Assembly (NCBI GenBank): GCA_016716525.1
Contig: JADJWE010000001.1
Span: 434,001-498,000 of the forward strand
Direction: 5' to 3'
DNA from: Candidatus Flexicrinis affinis
GTDB taxonomy: Bacteria; Chloroflexota; Anaerolineae; Aggregatilineales; Phototrophicaceae
DNA length: 64,000 bases
A program made the position numbers and the translations under genes. Under the pieces are notes generated by a model. That model was not told the DNA's origin. It was given only the letters and a program-made list of their open reading frames with translations, and made no database searches. Numbering within the stretch: the first letter of the stretch is position 1; each line of letters begins with the position of its first letter. Of the stretch, positions 59,754 to 64,000 are shown piece after piece.

Positions 59754-61364
59754 ATGCCCGACCACAGTACAGACACAGACCAGCGTGACGAGATCTCGTC
59801 ACGCATTGACGCACTCGCTGTTCGGGCCGGTCAATGGCTGATGGCGGTCGACCTGCGGGTCGTCGGCGTGCTGCTTGCCGCACTTGTCGCCTTCCTATTT
59901 TCGTATCGCCAACACGTGTATCCGCCGCCGGACTTTGACGAGGGCGCATACATCAATGTCGCGCGCACGTTCGCAGAAGAAGGCATCTACGCCGAGAAGA
60001 ACAGCGACGGATACAACTTCCTCGGGCCGGTGATCAGCACTGGCCCTACCGTCATCCTTCCGATTGCCGCCCTGTTCAAGGTCGTCGAGCCATCATTACC
60101 CGCGGCACGCCTTGTGATCGCCCTTTATGGCTTTGTGATGATGGCGAGCCTCATGCTGTTGTGCTTGCGCCTGATGACGCCGCGTGCGGCCGTGCTCGTT
60201 ATCCTGCTCGCGCTGTTCGGGTGGGGCAACTTGATGCCCTATCTGTTCCGAATCGTACTGGGCGAAGGGCCGGGTCTTGCACTGCTTTTCGCCGGGCTGC
60301 TGATTTGGCTAACGGACAATCCGGGCCGGGCCCGCTTGATTGCGGCGGGCGTATTGTTTGGCTTCGTTTCGATCACCAAGATGCAATATGCGTTCTTCGT
60401 GCTGCCATCGCTGCTCGTGCTGTGGATCGCGAACGTCGTCTGGTATCGCCAACGCCGATGGGACTACTTCGTGATTCCGGGCGTCGTGGCCGGCGCGATC
60501 TTCTTCGGCTGGACCTACTTCACATACTTCGTAAACGGATCCGGCATGCGCGACCCCGTCGCCGATTGGGAGACCGTGCGGGCCACCGCCGGCAGCGCCT
60601 ACTTCGTGTTCGATCCGCTCAACAAGATCCAGAACGTCTACTGGCTGACCAACGGGCTGACACTCGGGGGCTTGTTCATCCCGGGCTTGCTGTACGGTCT
60701 GTGGCGCTCGACGGGCCGGACGCGAGACGGCCTGACATGGGGAACCGTCACGACGATGTTCGTGTTTAGCAGCCTGTTCTTCGTGCTGTCGACGGGCTGG
60801 CCGCGGATCGGAATTCCGACCAAGATGATTGCGACGATCTTCGCCGGTGCGCTTGCAGTCGATGCCTTCACCGCAATCGTACGTGCGGGGGGAAACATGC
60901 AAAAGTCGGGCGCAGCACCGGCCCTGTCGCTCCGTTGGATCGCCGTCATGCTTGCGCTCGGCTGGCTGACGATCACGATTGTGCTGCCGTCGCTGCGCGC
61001 GTTCTACTACGTTGTGCGGCTCGGCGACGACAGCGCGTATCGAGTCGGCGCGTACTTGGACGAGGTTGCCGATGTCGGTGCCGTTGTCGAAACGTGGGAT
61101 CGCGAACTGGGCGTGATCTCGCGCCACAACTACCACTTCCCGCCGATCAGCGTGGATACTCAGTTCAACTCGTACGAGAACAGCCAGACCGACGTGCCGG
61201 CACGCGACGTGTACGATTTTCGCGACGTTGTCGACCCGGGCTTCGTCGTTGTCGGCCCGCGCTCGCGCGATGGCGATCTCTACGACTCCGAACGGTTAAG
61301 CAACTACGTGCTAGTCGAGACTTTCGGGGCATACAAGATCTTCGAGAAGCGCCCCGCGCCGTGA
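59754..61364 (+). CDS. GT-C (PMT/ArnT-like) membrane glycosyltransferase, copy 2
   Basis: The 536-residue protein is a paralogue of the preceding gene, collinear throughout. It keeps PDFDEGAYINVARTFAEEGI, NFLGPVISTGPTVILPIA, WYRQRRWDYFVIPG and the C-terminal YDFRDVVDPGFVVVGP. It has an extra hydrophilic N-terminus of about 20 residues. Membrane topology and the Asp-Glu loop are retained, so both copies look active. GAGGGA lies eight bases before the ATG, and the gene starts 69 bp after copy 1. Different acceptors or sugars are possible. The spacer 59685-59753 holds nothing recognisable. Confidence 0.92.
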   Translation: MPDHSTDTDQRDEISSRIDALAVRAGQWLMAVDLRVVGVLLAALVAFLFSYRQHVYPPPDFDEGAYINVARTFAEEGIYAEKNSDGYNFLGPVISTGPTVILPIAALFKVVEPSLPAARLVIALYGFVMMASLMLLCLRLMTPRAAVLVILLALFGWGNLMPYLFRIVLGEGPGLALLFAGLLIWLTDNPGRARLIAAGVLFGFVSITKMQYAFFVLPSLLVLWIANVVWYRQRRWDYFVIPGVVAGAIFFGWTYFTYFVNGSGMRDPVADWETVRATAGSAYFVFDPLNKIQNVYWLTNGLTLGGLFIPGLLYGLWRSTGRTRDGLTWGTVTTMFVFSSLFFVLSTGWPRIGIPTKMIATIFAGALAVDAFTAIVRAGGNMQKSGAAPALSLRWIAVMLALGWLTITIVLPSLRAFYYVVRLGDDSAYRVGAYLDEVADVGAVVETWDRELGVISRHNYHFPPISVDTQFNSYENSQTDVPARDVYDFRDVVDPGFVVVGPRSRDGDLYDSERLSNYVLVETFGAYKIFEKRPAP

Positions 61365-61438
61365 AATCGCGCAGCGGTGATGAGAGTATTCCTACGAACT
61401 CTGTACTACGCCGTACTTCGCCGGCGCCCATTTCGGAA

Positions 61439-61462
61439 GTCCTGTTACACTAGAGACAGGAC
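61439..61462 (+). promoter_or_regulatory. Perfect inverted repeat before the mannosidase-like gene
   Basis: GTCCTGT (61439-61445) and ACAGGAC (61456-61462) with a 10-base spacer sit just 17 bp before the start codon and upstream of the AGAGGGAAC Shine-Dalgarno. It may be an operator. No convincing promoter was found nearby. Confidence 0.35.
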
Positions 61463-61479
61463 CAAAGAGGGAACGTCTC

Positions 61480-64000
61480 ATGGAATTCCAAGAGAAGCAG
61501 GATCCGACAGCATCCGAAGCTGCCGATCCTACCTGTGACTCGCATACCGGCCCAAGCCGCCGCGAAGCCCTTCAGATCGGGCTGGTGCTCGCCGCGGGAT
61601 GGGTGCTTCCGCTGCGGATCAACGTTGTCCAGCAGGGCGTGCAGAAGCGTATCTACATCGCCACGGACGATCACACTGACTATTTCTGGACGGCCAACGA
61701 CGCCGACTACCGGCAGGCGTTCATCGAGATGTTGGATTACTACCTCGACCTCGCCGACACAACCGCTGGCAATCCGTCGGATTATCAGTGCCGGTTCAAC
61801 ACCGATGGCACGCTGTGGATCTGGGAATACGAGCGCAACAAGTCGTCGCAGGCGTTTGCGCGGCTGATCAACCGCATCAAGGACGGCCACATCAGCGTTC
61901 CGATGAACGCGCTCGTCGTATGCTTGGGCGGCGCACCGGCCGAAGCCGTGCTGCGCGGAATGTATTACGCCGGAAAGCTCGAACGAAAGCACGACTTCCG
62001 GTTTTCGATGGCAATTGCCATGGAGAACCAGACCCTATCGCTCGGTCTGATCTCGCTGTGGGCTGGCGCCGGCGCCAGATTCAGTTGGAAAGGCATTTGC
62101 CAGTGCGACACATTGGTGAGTGCGAACATCCGCCCGCGCGAGATCTACTGGGCACAGGGGCTGGACGGCCGCCGTGTCTTGATGAAGTGGAACTCGATGC
62201 TGGGCGACAACATGGGCATCGGCGGCTATGCCGAGGCTCGTAACCCGTGGACAATCGTCGATTACCTCGATCAAGATCCGGAGTTTCGCGCTCGTTACCC
62301 GTATGACGTCATCGGCGCGTTCGGGCGGGGGTGGGACGACTTCAAAACCCTCACCGACGATTTCATCTTGGCCGCACAGAACCAGTCCAACGCGTCACGC
62401 CGGGTGATCGTCTCGAACGAACACGACTTCTTCGTGGACTTTGAGACGACGTACGGCACGCAGATCGAGACGGCTGCGCTCAGCTTCGGCAACGACTGGG
62501 ATCTGTTCTGCGCGTCGCTCGCCGAGGAATCCGCCGCCGTTAAACGTGCGGTCGAACTGCTGCGGTCGTCGGAGGCGTTGGCCTCACTGGTCACGCTATA
62601 CAAGCCTTTGTTCATGTCTGGCTGGAAGACGCTGCGCGATGCCGCGTGGATGGCGCTCGGCCTGTACTGGGAGCATAACTTCGGTCAGGCGTACGGCGTG
62701 TGGGACGTCTACGGTCTGCAGCGCGTGGCGTGGCAAAAAGCGCAGCGCAAAGCCGTAAAGAAGTACGGCAAGAAGCTGCTCAAGAGCGCTGCGGCGACAT
62801 TGGGTGAGTTGATCAAAGGCAAAGCGACCAAGACCCGCTTCTTCGTGTTCAATCCGCTGCAGTGGGTGCGCTCGGACTACGCCGATTACAAGTACAGCGG
62901 CAGCGAGGACATTTACGTCATCGACCGCACCGACAAGAGCACGGTTCCGCATCAGTTCGTCACGATCAAGGGCAAGCGATATTTGCGAATCTTTGCCGAT
63001 AACGTGCCCGCAGTCGGCTATAAAGTGTTTGAAGTCCGCGCGGGGTCGGGCGTGCCGTTCAGCGACGCCGCCACGGTGGCTGGAAACGTGCTGGAGAACG
63101 ACAGGTATCGCGTTACGGTTGCCCAGAACGGAGCGATCACCAGTTGGATCGACAAGACGCGCGGAAACACGGAAATGGCGCGTGATGCCGGCGGGCGGTT
63201 CATCAACGACCTCGGCAGCGGCGGCGGAACGATCACGGTCGAGAGCGCCGGACCGGTTACGGTGACCTTGCTGGCGACGTCGAATGGACCGGTCGCCCAT
63301 ACGACCCGCATCACGTTGGTTCGCAACCTCGACCGGATCGACATCGACAACAACATTTCGCAGGCGTTCGACGATACGCAGACGTGGCGTTACAGCTTCA
63401 ACCTCGACAACCCGGACATCTGGCACGAAGAAGTCGGCGCGATTCTGCGTGCGCGCTTGACCAGCAACGGCGGACACTACTCGACCCAGAACGCACGGTA
63501 CGACTGGCTGACACTCAATCACTTCGTGCACGTGCAGGGCGGCGCCGGCACAGGCGTCACACTGTCGAACTGGGAAGCGTACTTCATGCGGCTAGGCGCC
63601 AGCACGCCGTACGAGCTGGATTCCTCGAAAGCGCGTCTGGACGTTCTCGCCGGTGGTCGGGTCGGCGGCGACGGGTCGTTCGGCATCCCGAATCAGGCCG
63701 GATATACGAAACTGCAGCAGCGGTTCGCGCTCACCGTCACGGACGGCTACAATCCAGCGGAGTGTATGCGGTTTGCGCTGGGACACCAGAATCCGTTTGT
63801 AACGGGCACGGTAGTCGGAAGCGAGCCCGTGTTGTCCGCCAAGCAGTTTTCGTTGGTGTCGATGAGCGACCCGGATGTGATGTTGTGGGCGCTCAAGCCA
63901 GCAGACGACGGTGGCGGGCTAGTGGCCCGGATGTGGAACGTGACTGACACGCCGCGCAGCGTTCAGCTTGGCTTGACGGATCACCCGATCGTCGAGGCAC
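61480..64000 (+). CDS. GH38-like alpha-mannosidase homologue with Tat-type leader (partial, C-terminus outside window)
   Basis: The first 840 codons are present and the frame is still open at the window edge. The N-terminus has a twin-arginine leader (PSRREALQIGLVLAAGWVLP, residues 25-44), so export in a folded state is likely. The GH38 domain begins with ATDDHTDYFW (the HxD metal-binding motif), followed by NTDGTLWIWEYE and PAEAVLRGMYYAGKL. At the place where GH38 enzymes have their nucleophile Asp (DxxGH), this protein reads MENQTLSLG, so the usual nucleophile is not visible. The helical middle domain and the C-terminal beta-sandwich (GH38C-like, from about residue 530) follow. AGAGGGAAC precedes the ATG. 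Confidence 0.85.
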   Translation, partial: MEFQEKQDPTASEAADPTCDSHTGPSRREALQIGLVLAAGWVLPLRINVVQQGVQKRIYIATDDHTDYFWTANDADYRQAFIEMLDYYLDLADTTAGNPSDYQCRFNTDGTLWIWEYERNKSSQAFARLINRIKDGHISVPMNALVVCLGGAPAEAVLRGMYYAGKLERKHDFRFSMAIAMENQTLSLGLISLWAGAGARFSWKGICQCDTLVSANIRPREIYWAQGLDGRRVLMKWNSMLGDNMGIGGYAEARNPWTIVDYLDQDPEFRARYPYDVIGAFGRGWDDFKTLTDDFILAAQNQSNASRRVIVSNEHDFFVDFETTYGTQIETAALSFGNDWDLFCASLAEESAAVKRAVELLRSSEALASLVTLYKPLFMSGWKTLRDAAWMALGLYWEHNFGQAYGVWDVYGLQRVAWQKAQRKAVKKYGKKLLKSAAATLGELIKGKATKTRFFVFNPLQWVRSDYADYKYSGSEDIYVIDRTDKSTVPHQFVTIKGKRYLRIFADNVPAVGYKVFEVRAGSGVPFSDAATVAGNVLENDRYRVTVAQNGAITSWIDKTRGNTEMARDAGGRFINDLGSGGGTITVESAGPVTVTLLATSNGPVAHTTRITLVRNLDRIDIDNNISQAFDDTQTWRYSFNLDNPDIWHEEVGAILRARLTSNGGHYSTQNARYDWLTLNHFVHVQGGAGTGVTLSNWEAYFMRLGASTPYELDSSKARLDVLAGGRVGGDGSFGIPNQAGYTKLQQRFALTVTDGYNPAECMRFALGHQNPFVTGTVVGSEPVLSAKQFSLVSMSDPDVMLWALKPADDGGGLVARMWNVTDTPRSVQLGLTDHPIVEA

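Overview
This 64 kb stretch is GC-rich, densely coding bacterial DNA with no rRNA, tRNA, CRISPR array or insertion sequence that I could find. The gene content suggests a Chloroflexota (Anaerolineae-like) bacterium: a SARP/BTAD regulator with NB-ARC and TPR parts, a secreted multi-module pullulanase, long Asp-box propeller proteins, a giant tandem-95 surface protein and many glycosyltransferases. The phylum is an inference, since there is no marker gene such as 16S rRNA to settle it.

Positions 1-16181 are all on the minus strand. They hold a partial CobW-type GTPase, a SIS-domain sugar isomerase, a multi-pass membrane protein, a unit of two single-domain globins behind a SARP regulator, the molybdenum cofactor gene moaA, a secreted pullulanase with three starch-binding-like modules, and a BNR/Asp-box protein coupled to an MFS exporter.

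Positions 16351-32843 (minus) are almost entirely one giant surface protein gene. It has a signal peptide, an N,N-dimethylformamidase-like domain, DUF4082, Ig-like, deacetylase-like and lectin-like modules, then more than 30 tandem-95 (Big_9/cadherin-like) repeats of 96 aa (288 bp) and a C-terminal jelly-roll-like domain. It is now read as two ORFs. A 53-bp imperfect tandem duplication at 24179-24231 breaks the frame; taking out those 53 bp gives a single frame of 5479 codons. A second scarred unit lies 400 bp away. This is either a real slippage event or an assembly fault in near-identical repeats. A strong intrinsic terminator follows the gene.

Positions 33343-47786 (minus) form an apparent 11-gene operon for surface glycan assembly: GT2 and GT4 glycosyltransferases, an asparagine-synthase-like amidotransferase, two unrecognised proteins, a secreted protein with a C-terminal membrane anchor, a GT-C-like membrane protein and a DUF1616 protein. 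Positions 48495-53931 (plus) hold a helix-turn-helix/CPBP-protease fusion with an altered active site, a GT4 enzyme, and an acetyltransferase, aminotransferase and oxidoreductase set of the kind that makes 3-acetamido uronic acid nucleotide sugars. This run ends at a perfect 15-bp terminator hairpin. A flippase (minus, 54016-55314) follows. Positions 55630-61364 (plus) encode a lipid-linked-sugar module: polyprenyl-phosphate GT2, SMR-type 4-TM flippase, FAD oxidoreductase and two tandem GT-C transferases. A partial GH38-like alpha-mannosidase homologue with a Tat-like leader runs off the end.

Taken together, most of the window concerns the cell surface: building glycans, moving lipid-linked sugars across the membrane, displaying a giant repeat protein and breaking down external alpha-glucans.
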